Assembly (NCBI RefSeq): GCF_001665295.1
Contig: NZ_LZSE01000005.1
Coordinates: 186,001-250,000, forward strand
Origin: Mycobacterium sp. 1554424.7
Lineage (GTDB): Bacteria > Actinomycetota > Actinomycetes > Mycobacteriales > Mycobacteriaceae
Direction of reading: 5' to 3'
DNA: 64,000 nt
Position 1 is the first letter of the stretch. Every line of letters starts with the position of its first letter. The notes beneath the pieces were generated by a model, which was not told the DNA's origin, made no database searches, and saw nothing but the letters and a program-made list of their open reading frames with translations. Below are positions 51,088 through 63,745 of this stretch, piece after piece. A program made the translations under genes and the position numbers.

Positions 51088-51778
51088 ATTCCCCATCGCC
51101 CTGCGCTGCTGCGTATTTCGCCAGGCCACTGATGATGAGCTCGAGTCCGAATGCAAACTCTTCGTCGATCCGCACAGGCAGGTGGTCGGCCACCGCGCTG
51201 GTGGCGGGGAACAACTTGGGATCCAACGCGTGGAAAAGCTCGAACGCGTACCGGTCATCGGATCCGGCGCCGCTGAGCTGAATCGCGAAGCCCAGCACAT
51301 AGCGGGCCACCGTCGCATACGAGCGGGCCGCGAGACGCGGGTCAAATCCGTTGTCGAGCAGGACCGCGAGTAACGATTCCCGCTGCGCCAGCGCATTCGG
51401 CCCGAGCGGGAGCTGGTCGACCAGCAGCGGAGCCACGTTGGGGTGCCTGCGCAACACCTCAAACGTGGCTCGTGCGAACGACTCGCACGCCCGCTGCCAA
51501 CCCATCGTGGCGAGTTCTTCAGCGCCGCAATCGATCTCGCCGAACACGCGATCGACCACGTGCGAAACGACCTCGCCCCGGTTGGCGAAGTGGCGATACA
51601 GCGTGGCCGTCCCCGACTCCAGCCGCTGCGCGAGGGTCCGCATCGAGAGCGCCTCGGCGCCCTCGTCGTCCACGATCTCGAGCGCCGTGCCGACGATGCG
51701 GTCGAGCGGGAGCCGCGGGCGCCCGCGGGACCGGCGACCCGAGGCGTCGTCTTGAGTCGGCGGGCTGCTTCGGGTCAC
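51044..51778 (-). CDS. TetR-family transcriptional regulator
   Basis: 244 residues from GTG. The N-terminal helix-turn-helix is LSMRTLAQRLESGTATLYRHFANRGEVV, followed by a helical ligand domain of the TetR_C type (LLVDQLPLGPNALAQRESLL). The polar last 25 residues (GESTSRPHDGRPRRRR) overlap the LysR gene. It is divergent from the split-barrel/amidohydrolase operon, with a palindrome in the 111-bp gap, so it probably represses that operon. Confidence 0.88.
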   Translation of the reverse strand: MTRSSPPTQDDASGRRSRGRPRLPLDRIVGTALEIVDDEGAEALSMRTLAQRLESGTATLYRHFANRGEVVSHVVDRVFGEIDCGAEELATMGWQRACESFARATFEVLRRHPNVAPLLVDQLPLGPNALAQRESLLAVLLDNGFDPRLAARSYATVARYVLGFAIQLSGAGSDDRYAFELFHALDPKLFPATSAVADHLPVRIDEEFAFGLELIISGLAKYAAAQGDGESTSRPHDGRPRRRR

Positions 51779-51797
51779 GCGCCCAGTATCGCGGCTC

Positions 51798-51832
51798 TTG
51801 ACCCTTCATGCAATAACGGATACGGTGTATCC
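51798..51832 (+). promoter_or_regulatory. Promoter overlapped by a TetR-type palindrome
   Basis: TTGACC (51798) and TACGGT (51821) are 17 bp apart and read toward the split-barrel gene. GGATAC-GGT-GTATCC (51818-51832) is a perfect 6-bp dyad that covers the -10 box, so binding would block transcription. Confidence 0.55.
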
Positions 51833-51889
51833 ATAAAATATCGGGTGCGGCCCGATTCACCTTCAAGCCAGACCGGAAGACGCGTTGCC

Positions 51890-52444
51890 ATGCTGCTACC
51901 ACTTGCCACGGAACCCTTCACCGTTCCCACCGACCGGGACCTGCTCCCGTCCGAGCGCCGCGAGTTCGTGCGAACCCATCGAACATGCGTCTTCGGCTAC
52001 CGCCGGAGGAACGACGGGCCCGGAATGTCGGTCGTCTACTACGTCCCCACCGATGGGGACGAGCTGCTGGTGTCGACGATGGCCGGGCGCGGCAAGGCCC
52101 GCGTCATCGCGCGGGACGGCAAGGTCAGCCTGTGTGTCCTCGACGAACGTTGGCCCTTCGCCTATTTGCAGGTGTATGCCGACGCGGTGATCGACGACGA
52201 TCCCGACCTGGTGTGCGACGTCATGATGGAGGTTGGTGCCAGGATGTCGGGCCAGCCGCTCCCGTCAGAAGCCCGGCCGGTCGTCGACGCCATGCGCCGC
52301 GAAGAAAACCGGGTTGTCGTTCGGTGCCGCCCCTACGCGACATTCGGTCAGCCGCCGCGACACCTCCACCGCAACGACCAGGAAGAGCGCATCACCCATT
52401 GGCTTTCCGGCACAGTCCCGTGGGACGCGCCCGACCCGGCCTGA
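51890..52444 (+). CDS. Pyridoxamine 5'-phosphate oxidase-like split-barrel protein
   Basis: 184 residues, ATG with CCGGAAG upstream. VFGYRRRNDGPGMSVVYYVP, VSTMAGRGKARVIARDGKVSL and FAYLQVYADAVIDDDP are the strands of a split barrel that binds FMN or F420. The pattern is like the small oxidoreductases expanded in mycobacteria. It lies 12 bp before an amidohydrolase and both follow the TetR-type operator, so the pair probably processes one inducing compound. Confidence 0.78.
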   Translation: MLLPLATEPFTVPTDRDLLPSERREFVRTHRTCVFGYRRRNDGPGMSVVYYVPTDGDELLVSTMAGRGKARVIARDGKVSLCVLDERWPFAYLQVYADAVIDDDPDLVCDVMMEVGARMSGQPLPSEARPVVDAMRREENRVVVRCRPYATFGQPPRHLHRNDQEERITHWLSGTVPWDAPDPA

Positions 52445-52456
52445 GTTAGCGCGCCC

Positions 52457-53761
52457 GTGAGCCGCACCGTGCTGCGCAGAGCGCAGGTGATCACCATGTC
52501 GCCGGCGCGCCCCGATGCGGAGCGTATCGACATCGTCGTCGACGGCGATCAGATCACCGAAATCGGCGAGCGCGTCGACGATTCGGACGCCGAAACGGTC
52601 GACCTTCCCGGTCGCGTCATCATGCCCGGGCTAGTCAACGCGCATCTGCACACGTGGCAGAGCGCGCTGCGCCTGGCGGGCGCCGACTGGACACTGCTGG
52701 ACTACCTGCGCCACATGCACGGTGGCGTTGCGGACCGCTACACGCCCGATGACGTGTACATCGGCAATCTCGCCGGTGCTCTCAATCAAATCAATTGCGG
52801 CACAACGACGCTGGGTGACTGGTGTCACAACAACGTCACGCCTGAGCACACCGACGCGGCAATCGAAGGGCTGGAGAGATCCGGCATCCGCGCCGTGTTT
52901 CTGCACGGAGCGCCGAGGCGAGCCCCCGACATCGTCCATCCGCTGGCCGAGGTCGACCGGCTTCTCGACCGGCCCGGCCCTGCGCTCGGCACACTCACCG
53001 TCGGGATGGCGATCGCCGGGCCGCAATACTCGACACCGGATGTGGCGGTGGCCGATTTGCGTGCCGCCACCGAACGCGGCCTCGTCGCCTCGATGCATCA
53101 AAGCGGCGGCCAACCGGGGGCCGGGTGGGAAGCGGTCCGCGCCGCAGGGCTGTTCGGGCCGCGCACCAACGTCGTCCACGGCGCCGGTCTCACCGACGAC
53201 TGGTTTCACCGGCTGATCGCTGCCGGCGTCAGCTTCACCGTCACACCGGAAAGCGAGCTCGGGCACGGCCATGGCGCCCCAATTACCGGACACCTGCTGA
53301 GGCATGGCGCGGCGCCGTCGTTGGGCACCGACACCGACACGGCGGTGTCCGGGGAGATTCTGGGCGGCGCGCGCATCGCGCTGGCCCATCAGCGCGGTAT
53401 CGACCACGAGCGCCACCGGCAGGCGACCGGCGGAATAGCCCCGTCACCATCGGTGACCAGCAAGCAGGCGTTGGCGTGGGCGACCGTCGTGGGCGCGCGC
53501 GCCCTGGGGCTGGGCGACCGGATCGGCAGAATCGAGCCGGGCATGCAAGCCGACCTGGTCGTCATTGACGCGCGACCGCTCAACCTCTGGCCGGCTCGTG
53601 ATCCGATCGCCGCCGCGCTGCACGCCGGCATCGTCAACATCGAAGCCGTGATGATTGCGGGCCGTTGGCGCAAACGGGACCATTCGCTCGTCGAGGCAGA
53701 CCTCGACGGCGTAAGGAGCCGCCTGCTGGAATCCGGGGAACGGCTGATCCGCGCGCGATAA
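52457..53761 (+). CDS. Amidohydrolase (cytosine deaminase / chlorohydrolase-like)
   Basis: 434 residues from GTG. Metal-binding motif VNAHLHTW near residue 65, His in VASMHQSGG, VVHGAG and Asp in SLGTDTD make a mononuclear subtype III site as in AtzA/TrzN, SsnA and guanine deaminase. It would hydrolyse a C-N bond or a C-Cl or C-N substituent on a heterocycle. The substrate is unknown. It is preceded by the split-barrel gene and is likely under TetR control. Confidence 0.87.
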   Translation: MSRTVLRRAQVITMSPARPDAERIDIVVDGDQITEIGERVDDSDAETVDLPGRVIMPGLVNAHLHTWQSALRLAGADWTLLDYLRHMHGGVADRYTPDDVYIGNLAGALNQINCGTTTLGDWCHNNVTPEHTDAAIEGLERSGIRAVFLHGAPRRAPDIVHPLAEVDRLLDRPGPALGTLTVGMAIAGPQYSTPDVAVADLRAATERGLVASMHQSGGQPGAGWEAVRAAGLFGPRTNVVHGAGLTDDWFHRLIAAGVSFTVTPESELGHGHGAPITGHLLRHGAAPSLGTDTDTAVSGEILGGARIALAHQRGIDHERHRQATGGIAPSPSVTSKQALAWATVVGARALGLGDRIGRIEPGMQADLVVIDARPLNLWPARDPIAAALHAGIVNIEAVMIAGRWRKRDHSLVEADLDGVRSRLLESGERLIRAR

Positions 53762-53828
53762 GCTCCCGCCTCACATCGATGTCGGTTTTCCGCCAGTTTT
53801 GTCGGTGGGTGGGTGTAACTGTGGAACC

Positions 53829-55325
53829 GTGCACGAAGACTTCGAACGCTGCTACCGGGCGGTCCAGTCCAAGGACGCCCGGTTCGACGGCTGGTTCGTC
53901 ACCGCGGTCCTGACGACGCGGATCTATTGCCGGCCCAGCTGTCCCGTTCGGCCGCCATTCGCCCGCAACGTGCGGTTCTATCCGACCGCGGCGGCCGCCC
54001 AGCGCGCGGGGTTCCGCGCGTGCAAGCGATGCCGCCCCGACGCTTCTCCCGGGTCTCCCGAATGGAACGTCCGCGGTGACGTCGTCGCGCGCACCATGCG
54101 GCTGATCGCCGACGGCACGGTGGACCGAGAAGGCGTCGGTGGGCTCGCGGCCCGCCTCGGTTACACCACCCGCCAGCTGGAGCGGCTCCTGCAGGCCGAG
54201 GTCGGCGCCGGGCCGCTGGCGCTGGCCCGCGCCCAACGCGCCCAGACCGCCCGGGTGCTCATCGAAACCACCGAGCTGCCCTTCGGTGACGTCGCCTTCG
54301 CCGCCGGGTTCTCCAGTATCCGCCAATTCAACGACACCGTGCGTTCGGTGTTCGAAGGCACACCGACCGCGTTGCGCAAACGGGCGGCGGTTCGGTCGAA
54401 GCGTGAGGCCAATTCGCCTGGGGCGCTGTCCCTTCGGCTACCGGTGCGCACTCCGTTCGCCTACGAGGGCGTCTTCGGCCACCTCGCGGCCGGGATCGTG
54501 CCCGGCTGCGAGGAGGTCCGCGACGGGGCCTACCGGCGCAGCCTTCGGCTGCCCCGGGGCACCGCCGTCGTGGCGCTGACGCCGGCCGTCGATCACGTGC
54601 GCTGCCAACTGACGCTCGACGACTTCCGCGACCTCACGACGGCCATCGCCCGCTGCCGGCGGTTGCTCGACCTCGACGCCGACCCCGAAGCCGTGGTCGA
54701 CGCGCTGGCCGCCGACCCGGAGCTGGCGCCGGTGGTGAAAAAGGCCCCCGGGCAACGAATTCCGCGCACGGTCGACGAGGCCGAACTCGCCGTGCGCGCC
54801 GTGCTCGGCCAGCAGGTCTCGACCAAGGCCGCGAGCACCCACGCGGGCAGGCTGGTCGCGGCCTACGGGCAGCCCATCCGCGACCCCGGGGGCGCGCTGA
54901 CCTATACGTTCCCGTCCGTCGAAGAGCTGGCCGAGATCGATCCCATCCACCTGGCGGTTCCGAAGGCCCGACAACGGACGCTGGCCGCCCTGGTCGCCGG
55001 GCTGGCCGACGGGAGCGTGGTCCTGGACGCCGGCAGCGACCGGGAAAGCGCCCGTGCGCAGTTGCTGGCGCTGCCCGGCGTCGGCCCGTGGACCGCGGAG
55101 GTGATCGCGATGCGCGCCCTGGGCGACCCGGACGCCTTCCCGGCGAGCGATCTCGGACTGCGCTTGGCCGCAAAGGAACTCGGGCTGCCCACCGATCAGC
55201 GAAGGCTCATCGAGCGCAGCGCCCGGTGGCGGCCCTGGCGCTCGTATGCCACCCAACACCTGTGGACCACCCTCGAGCATCCGGTAAACCATTGGCCACC
55301 CAAGTCTTCCGAGGAGGTCGCATGA
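53829..55325 (+). CDS. alkA: Ada-type regulator fused to AlkA 3-methyladenine DNA glycosylase
   Basis: 498 residues from GTG (MHEDFERCYRAVQSKD). N-terminal zinc-Cys alkyl-acceptor domain with IYCRPSCP and ACKRCRP; an AraC-type helix-turn-helix region (LAARLGYTTRQLERLLQAEV and GFSSIRQFNDTVR) follows. The AlkA glycosylase lies at the C-terminus, with the helix-hairpin-helix LPGVGPWTAEVIAMRALGD and catalytic Asp in DAFPASDLG. One protein thus senses methylation damage, activates transcription and removes N3-methyladenine. It overlaps ogt (ATGA), giving an adaptive-response operon. Confidence 0.92.
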   Translation: MHEDFERCYRAVQSKDARFDGWFVTAVLTTRIYCRPSCPVRPPFARNVRFYPTAAAAQRAGFRACKRCRPDASPGSPEWNVRGDVVARTMRLIADGTVDREGVGGLAARLGYTTRQLERLLQAEVGAGPLALARAQRAQTARVLIETTELPFGDVAFAAGFSSIRQFNDTVRSVFEGTPTALRKRAAVRSKREANSPGALSLRLPVRTPFAYEGVFGHLAAGIVPGCEEVRDGAYRRSLRLPRGTAVVALTPAVDHVRCQLTLDDFRDLTTAIARCRRLLDLDADPEAVVDALAADPELAPVVKKAPGQRIPRTVDEAELAVRAVLGQQVSTKAASTHAGRLVAAYGQPIRDPGGALTYTFPSVEELAEIDPIHLAVPKARQRTLAALVAGLADGSVVLDAGSDRESARAQLLALPGVGPWTAEVIAMRALGDPDAFPASDLGLRLAAKELGLPTDQRRLIERSARWRPWRSYATQHLWTTLEHPVNHWPPKSSEEVA

Positions 55326-55819
55326 TCCGCTACCGCACCATCGAGAGCCCGATCGGATTCCTGACCCTGGCCGGGCGCGGCTCGGTGCTGACGAATCTGC
55401 GGATGGTCGACCAGACCTACGAACCGGATCGCGCCGATTGGGCGCCGGACCCGCGGGCCTTCGACGACGCGGCCGAGCAACTCACCGCGTATTTCGCCGG
55501 CGAGCTCACCGACTTCGACATCGAACTCGAGCTGCACGGCACCGGATTCCAGCGGCGGGTATGGCAGGCGCTGCGAACGATTCCGTATGGCGAGACCCGG
55601 TCGTACGGGGAAATCGCCGAGCAGATCGGCGCCCCGGGATCCGCGCGCGCGGTGGGCTGGGCCAACGGCCACAATCCGATCGCAATCGTCGTTCCGTGCC
55701 ACCGCGTGATCGGCGCCAACGGAAGCCTTACCGGCTTCGGCGGTGGACTCGACCGGAAACGCGCGCTGCTCGGTTTGGAGAAATTGCACGCGCCGGCGGA
55801 TTTGACCTTATTCGACTAG
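55322..55819 (+). CDS. ogt: Methylated-DNA--protein-cysteine methyltransferase
   Basis: 165 residues, the length recalled for M. tuberculosis Ogt. The acceptor Cys is in IAIVVPCHRVIGANGSL, with the FQRRVWQALRTIPYGETRSYGEI helix-turn-helix region (given here as FQRRVWQALRTIPYG) and the Asn hinge. It takes the methyl group from O6-methylguanine in one turnover. Coupled to alkA; it converges with the rRNA operon, leaving a 110-bp gap with the rRNA terminator. Confidence 0.94.
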   Translation: MIRYRTIESPIGFLTLAGRGSVLTNLRMVDQTYEPDRADWAPDPRAFDDAAEQLTAYFAGELTDFDIELELHGTGFQRRVWQALRTIPYGETRSYGEIAEQIGAPGSARAVGWANGHNPIAIVVPCHRVIGANGSLTGFGGGLDRKRALLGLEKLHAPADLTLFD

Positions 55820-55894
55820 ATCGCCGAACGCCGAATTGTTGTGGCGCTTCCCTATTAATCATCGCAAGACGCGACATAGGACAGCAGAGAAATG

Positions 55895-55926
55895 CAAAAA
55901 CACCCCCGTTGCCGGGGGTGTTTTTG
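55895..55926 (-). terminator. rRNA operon terminator
   Basis: A 14-bp stem (CAAAAACACCCCCG with CGGGGGTGTTTTTG) and a 4-base loop, with T-runs on the minus strand. It is placed just past the 5S gene; it can also stop transcription from ogt. Confidence 0.85.
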
Positions 55927-55930
55927 TATA

Positions 55931-56045
55931 TGTTCGGCGGTGTCCTACTTTTCCACCCGAGTGGGCAGTATCATTGGCGCTGACAGGCTTAGCTTCCGGG
56001 TTCGGAATGGGACCGGGCGTTTCCCTGTCGCTGTGGCCGCCGTAA
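55931..56045 (-). rRNA. rrf: 5S ribosomal RNA
   Basis: 115 nt; the minus strand begins TTACGGCGGCCACAG and ends with the complementary GGCGGTGT...CCGCCGAACA type end. GGGAAACGCCCGGTCCCATT and CCGAACCCGGAAGCTAAGCC of the loop regions are present. About 75 bp separate it from the 23S gene. Confidence 0.93.
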
Positions 56046-56119
56046 CTCTATTTAAATGTATTGGTGGGGGGTGTGGTGCGCCACGGCATTACTGCCAGGC
56101 GCTGGACTGTGGTTGCGAG

Positions 56120-59209
<3,090 letters not shown>

Positions 59210-59285
59210 ACACAAAAACCAAAGAAAAATTACACATTTAATGAACACGCCGCCATAGGCAGCGCATTCATTTAGATGCTCGCAA

Positions 59286-59310
59286 CCACTATCCAGTTCT
59301 CAAACACCAC
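59286..59310 (-). promoter_or_regulatory. BoxA-like antitermination element in the 16S-23S spacer
   Basis: The minus strand reads GTGGTGTTTGAGAACTGGAT, matching the mycobacterial spacer BoxA core (TGTTTGAGAACT). The 16S-23S spacer (59210-59482) is about 273 bp and holds no tRNA gene. Confidence 0.7.
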
Positions 59311-59478
59311 ACCCCACCACCAAGATGGGGGGACAAGCACTCAATCGATCCGAGTGTTGTCTCAGGGCCCAATAGTGTGTCTGGCAATCATTTGCTGTTG
59401 CGCACCCGGCCCCGCCCACTACAGGCGAGAACCCCTCACGGCTCGCACCCCACCAATTGGAGTGCTTTTCGTGGTGCT

Positions 59479-61007
<1,529 letters not shown>

Positions 61008-61089
61008 ACCCCTCGATACCGAGGTGAATTCACAATCAGAGAAAATCTGACCTAACAAAAGACACCAATTATTACTGGCATCAAAAAAC

Positions 61090-61125
61090 GACCATACCCA
61101 CACACGGGGGGTGCAGAGTATGGTC
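61090..61125 (-). promoter_or_regulatory. Leader hairpin of the rRNA precursor
   Basis: GACCATAC and GTATGGTC flank a 20-base loop 83 bp upstream of the 16S 5' end. It is likely part of the stem that RNase III cuts to release pre-16S. Confidence 0.5.
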
Positions 61126-61158
61126 AAAAAAACAACAACAAAATAAAAAGACCAAACA

Positions 61159-61181
61159 CACTATTGAGTTCTCAAACAACA
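61159..61181 (-). promoter_or_regulatory. BoxA-like antitermination element in the rRNA leader
   Basis: The minus strand reads TGTTGTTTGAGAACTCAATA, the known mycobacterial leader antiterminator sequence, 152 bp before the 16S gene. Confidence 0.75.
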
Positions 61182-61218
61182 CTCTCGCTTGTTTCGCCCG
61201 CTTGCGGGCAACCCTGCC

Positions 61219-61248
61219 AGCTTAATACCAGTCTGGCGGAGGCGTCAA
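61219..61248 (-). promoter_or_regulatory. rRNA promoter P1 (proximal)
   Basis: Minus strand: -35 TTGACG (61243-61248), 18-bp spacer, -10 TAAGCT (61219-61224), followed by GGCAGGG. This layout matches the recalled M. tuberculosis rrn P1 (TTGACT-N18-TAGACT-GGCAGGG). Confidence 0.75.
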
Positions 61249-61300
61249 GCCCCAGTTTTGGCCATCTCATTGTGGTGACCGCTGCAGGGGCAGCCGTGCC

Positions 61301-61330
61301 AGGCTAGTACCGATCCGGCGAGGGAGTCAA
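61301..61330 (-). promoter_or_regulatory. rRNA promoter, upstream copy
   Basis: Minus strand: -35 TTGACT (61325-61330), 18-bp spacer, -10 TAGCCT (61301-61306), followed by GGCACGG. It lies exactly 82 bp upstream of the other promoter, and the flanks of the two match (GATGGCC.AAAC.GGGGCTTGAC), so it arose by tandem duplication. Confidence 0.7.
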
Positions 61331-61386
61331 GCCCCGGTTTCGGCCATCTTCGCGAGGTGACCGGCCTTGTGGGGCACTGACTTTGA

Positions 61387-62640
61387 CTACTCTACCCGCT
61401 CGATCTCCGCTCCCAAAATCGCCAGGTTTTCCACGAACAACGGGTAGCCGCGATCGATGTGAAAGACGTCGTGGACCTCGGTGTCTCCGTCGGCGACCAG
61501 CCCCGCCAACACCAGGCCGGCGCCGGCGCGGATGTCCGAACACCACACCGGGGCGCTGGACAGCTGCGGCAGGCCCCGCACGACGGCGTGGTGCCCGTCG
61601 GTGCGGGCGTCGGCGCCGAGCCGGATCATCTCCTCGACGAACCGGAAGCGCGCCTCGAACACGTTCTCCGTGATCATCGACGTGCCGTCGGCGATCGACG
61701 CCAGCGCGATGGCCATGGGCTGCAGATCGGTCGGGAACCCGGGGAACGGCAGCGTCGCCACGTTGACGGCCTTCGGGCGCTCGTACTGGGTGACCCGGAA
61801 GCTGCTGTCGGTCTGGGTGACCGTGGCGCCCGCGTCGTGCAGCTTGTGCAGCACCACCTGCAGGTGGGCCGGATCGACGCCGGTCACCTCGATGTCACCG
61901 CGGGTCATCGCGGCGGCGATGCCCCAGGTGGCGGCGACGATGCGGTCCCCGATCACGCGGTGCTCGGTGGGGTGCAGCCGCGGGACGCCCGTGATCGTCA
62001 TCGTCGGCGAGCCCGCGCCTTCGATCTGCGCACCCATTTGGTTGAGCATCGTGCACAGGTCTACCACGTCGGGTTCGCGCGCCGCGTTGTGGATCGTGGT
62101 GACGCCCTCCGCCACGACGGCGGCCATCAGGATGTTCTCCGTGGCCCCCACCGAGGGGAACTCGAGCTGAATCTCCGCGCCGCGCAACGTGTCTGCCTGA
62201 GCCACCACGCATCCGTGCTCGATGTTGCACTGCGCGCCCAGCTGGCGCAGGCCGGCCTGATGCATGTCGAGCGGGCGCGAGCCGATCGCGTCGCCGCCCG
62301 GGAGCGCGACCCTGGCGCGCTTACACCGGCCGACCAGTGGCCCCAGCACGCAGACCGAGGCGCGGAACTGCCGCACGGCCGCGAAGTCCGCGTCGTATTT
62401 GGGCTCGTCGGGCGAGGTGATGCGGGCGACGTCGCCGTCCAGTTCCACGGTGGCGCCCAGGCCGCGCAACACCTCGGCCATCAACGGCACGTCGAGGATG
62501 TCGGGGCAGTTGGTAATGGTGCTGGTGCCCTCGGCCAACAGGGTCGCCGCCATCAGCTTGAGCACGCTGTTCTTGGCGCCCCCCACAGCGACTTCGCCTG
62601 ACAACCGGGTGCCGCCGGTCACCACGAATCGCTCAGCCAC
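61387..62640 (-). CDS. murA: UDP-N-acetylglucosamine 1-carboxyvinyltransferase MurA
   Basis: 417 residues, family length. First step of peptidoglycan precursor synthesis. [19 protein letters not shown] at the N-terminus binds UDP-GlcNAc. The active loop is [16 protein letters not shown], where Asp replaces the Cys that fosfomycin alkylates, which gives intrinsic resistance as in other mycobacteria. [11 protein letters not shown] and [14 protein letters not shown] complete the EPT fold. Start ATG at 62640. The rRNA operon follows on the same strand, so read-through from murA may add to rRNA transcription. Confidence 0.96.
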   Translation of the reverse strand: MAERFVVTGGTRLSGEVAVGGAKNSVLKLMAATLLAEGTSTITNCPDILDVPLMAEVLRGLGATVELDGDVARITSPDEPKYDADFAAVRQFRASVCVLGPLVGRCKRARVALPGGDAIGSRPLDMHQAGLRQLGAQCNIEHGCVVAQADTLRGAEIQLEFPSVGATENILMAAVVAEGVTTIHNAAREPDVVDLCTMLNQMGAQIEGAGSPTMTITGVPRLHPTEHRVIGDRIVAATWGIAAAMTRGDIEVTGVDPAHLQVVLHKLHDAGATVTQTDSSFRVTQYERPKAVNVATLPFPGFPTDLQPMAIALASIADGTSMITENVFEARFRFVEEMIRLGADARTDGHHAVVRGLPQLSSAPVWCSDIRAGAGLVLAGLVADGDTEVHDVFHIDRGYPLFVENLAILGAEIERVE

Positions 62641-62710
62641 CCGCGTCAGTCTAGTGAAGCGGTATCGGCTTGTCAGTCAACCGACTGCCCCGCCGAGTAC
62701 CGTTTGGCTC

Positions 62711-63295
62711 ATGGCGATCCACCTGACCCGCATCTATACCCGAACCGGCGACGACGGCACGACGGGATTGAGCGATTTCTCACGGGTCTCCAAGAACGAC
62801 CCGCGCCTGGTGGCGTACGCGGACTGTGACGAGGCCAACTCCGCGATCGGCGTCGCCATCGCCCTCGGCCAACCCGACGAGGAGATCGCCGCCGTGCTGC
62901 GCCAGATCCAGAACGACTTGTTCGACGCCGGGGCGGATCTGTCCACCCCGGTGGTGGAAAACCCCGAACATCCCGCGCTGCGGGTCGCGCAGTCCTACAT
63001 CGATCGGCTCGAGGCGTGGTGTGACAAATACAACGAACCCCTGCCGGCGCTGAATTCCTTTGTGCTGCCGGGCGGTTCGCCGTTGTCGGCACTGTTGCAC
63101 GTCGCCCGCACCGTGGTGCGCCGGGCCGAGCGCTCCGCGTGGTCCGCGCTCGATTCGCACCCGGACGGGGTCAGCGTGCTGCCGGCCAAATACCTCAACC
63201 GGCTGTCGGACCTGCTGTTCATCCTGTCGCGGGTGGCCAACCCCGGCGGGGACGTGCTGTGGCGGCCCGGCGGCGGCGCGCCGAACGCGGATTAG
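62711..63295 (+). CDS. PduO-type cob(I)alamin adenosyltransferase
   Basis: 194 residues from ATG (MAIHLTRIYTRTGDDGTTGL). It makes adenosylcobalamin from ATP and reduced cobalamin. The family signature IYTRTGDDGTTGLSDFSRV is the ATP site, followed by YADCDEANSAIGVAIA and the C-terminal RTVVRRAERSAW and LNRLSDLLFILSR. Divergent from murA by 70 bp. It supports the methylmalonyl-CoA mutase route, whose epimerase gene is at 44 kb. Confidence 0.93.
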   Translation: MAIHLTRIYTRTGDDGTTGLSDFSRVSKNDPRLVAYADCDEANSAIGVAIALGQPDEEIAAVLRQIQNDLFDAGADLSTPVVENPEHPALRVAQSYIDRLEAWCDKYNEPLPALNSFVLPGGSPLSALLHVARTVVRRAERSAWSALDSHPDGVSVLPAKYLNRLSDLLFILSRVANPGGDVLWRPGGGAPNAD

Positions 63296-63310
63296 CCGAA
63301 AGTTTCCGTG

Positions 63311-63745
63311 ATGCAACAGAATCGGTCGATCCCGCCGGTGACGGTGATCCCGGTGCTTGTCTACCCGGACGTGCGCGCGGCGGTGGACTGGCTTTCAGCC
63401 GCCTTCGACTTCGTCGAGCGAACGCGGATCGGCGACAGCCATCGGGCGCAGCTCAGCATCGGCGCGGACGGCGCCATGATCGTCGCGGATGCGGCCGGTG
63501 AGCGGCATCCACCGACCGCGGGCGCCGTCACGCACGAGATCAAAGTGCGGGTCGACGACGTGGACGGACGGTTCGAGCGCGCGCGGGCGGCCGGAGCGAA
63601 GGTGATCGAGCCGCCGGTCGACCGGGAGTACGGCGAACGGGAGTGCACCGTCGCGGATCTCGCGGGCCATCGCTGGCAGTTCACCGAGACACTGCGCGAC
63701 GTCGCGCCCGAAGAATACGGTTGCCAGACCGTCAGCCCGTGGTAG
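63311..63745 (+). CDS. VOC/glyoxalase-bleomycin resistance family protein
   Basis: 144 residues from ATG at 63311; a GTG 3 bp upstream is possible. The fold shows as two repeats: IPVLVYPDVRAAVDWLSAAF and HEIKVRVDDVDGRFERARAAG, ending DLAGHRWQFTET. The metal-site residues resemble the PhnB-like subgroup; an enzymatic role cannot be assigned. It lies 15 bp after the adenosyltransferase gene, probably in one operon. It converges with the DUF2550 gene. Confidence 0.83.
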   Translation: MQQNRSIPPVTVIPVLVYPDVRAAVDWLSAAFDFVERTRIGDSHRAQLSIGADGAMIVADAAGERHPPTAGAVTHEIKVRVDDVDGRFERARAAGAKVIEPPVDREYGERECTVADLAGHRWQFTETLRDVAPEEYGCQTVSPW

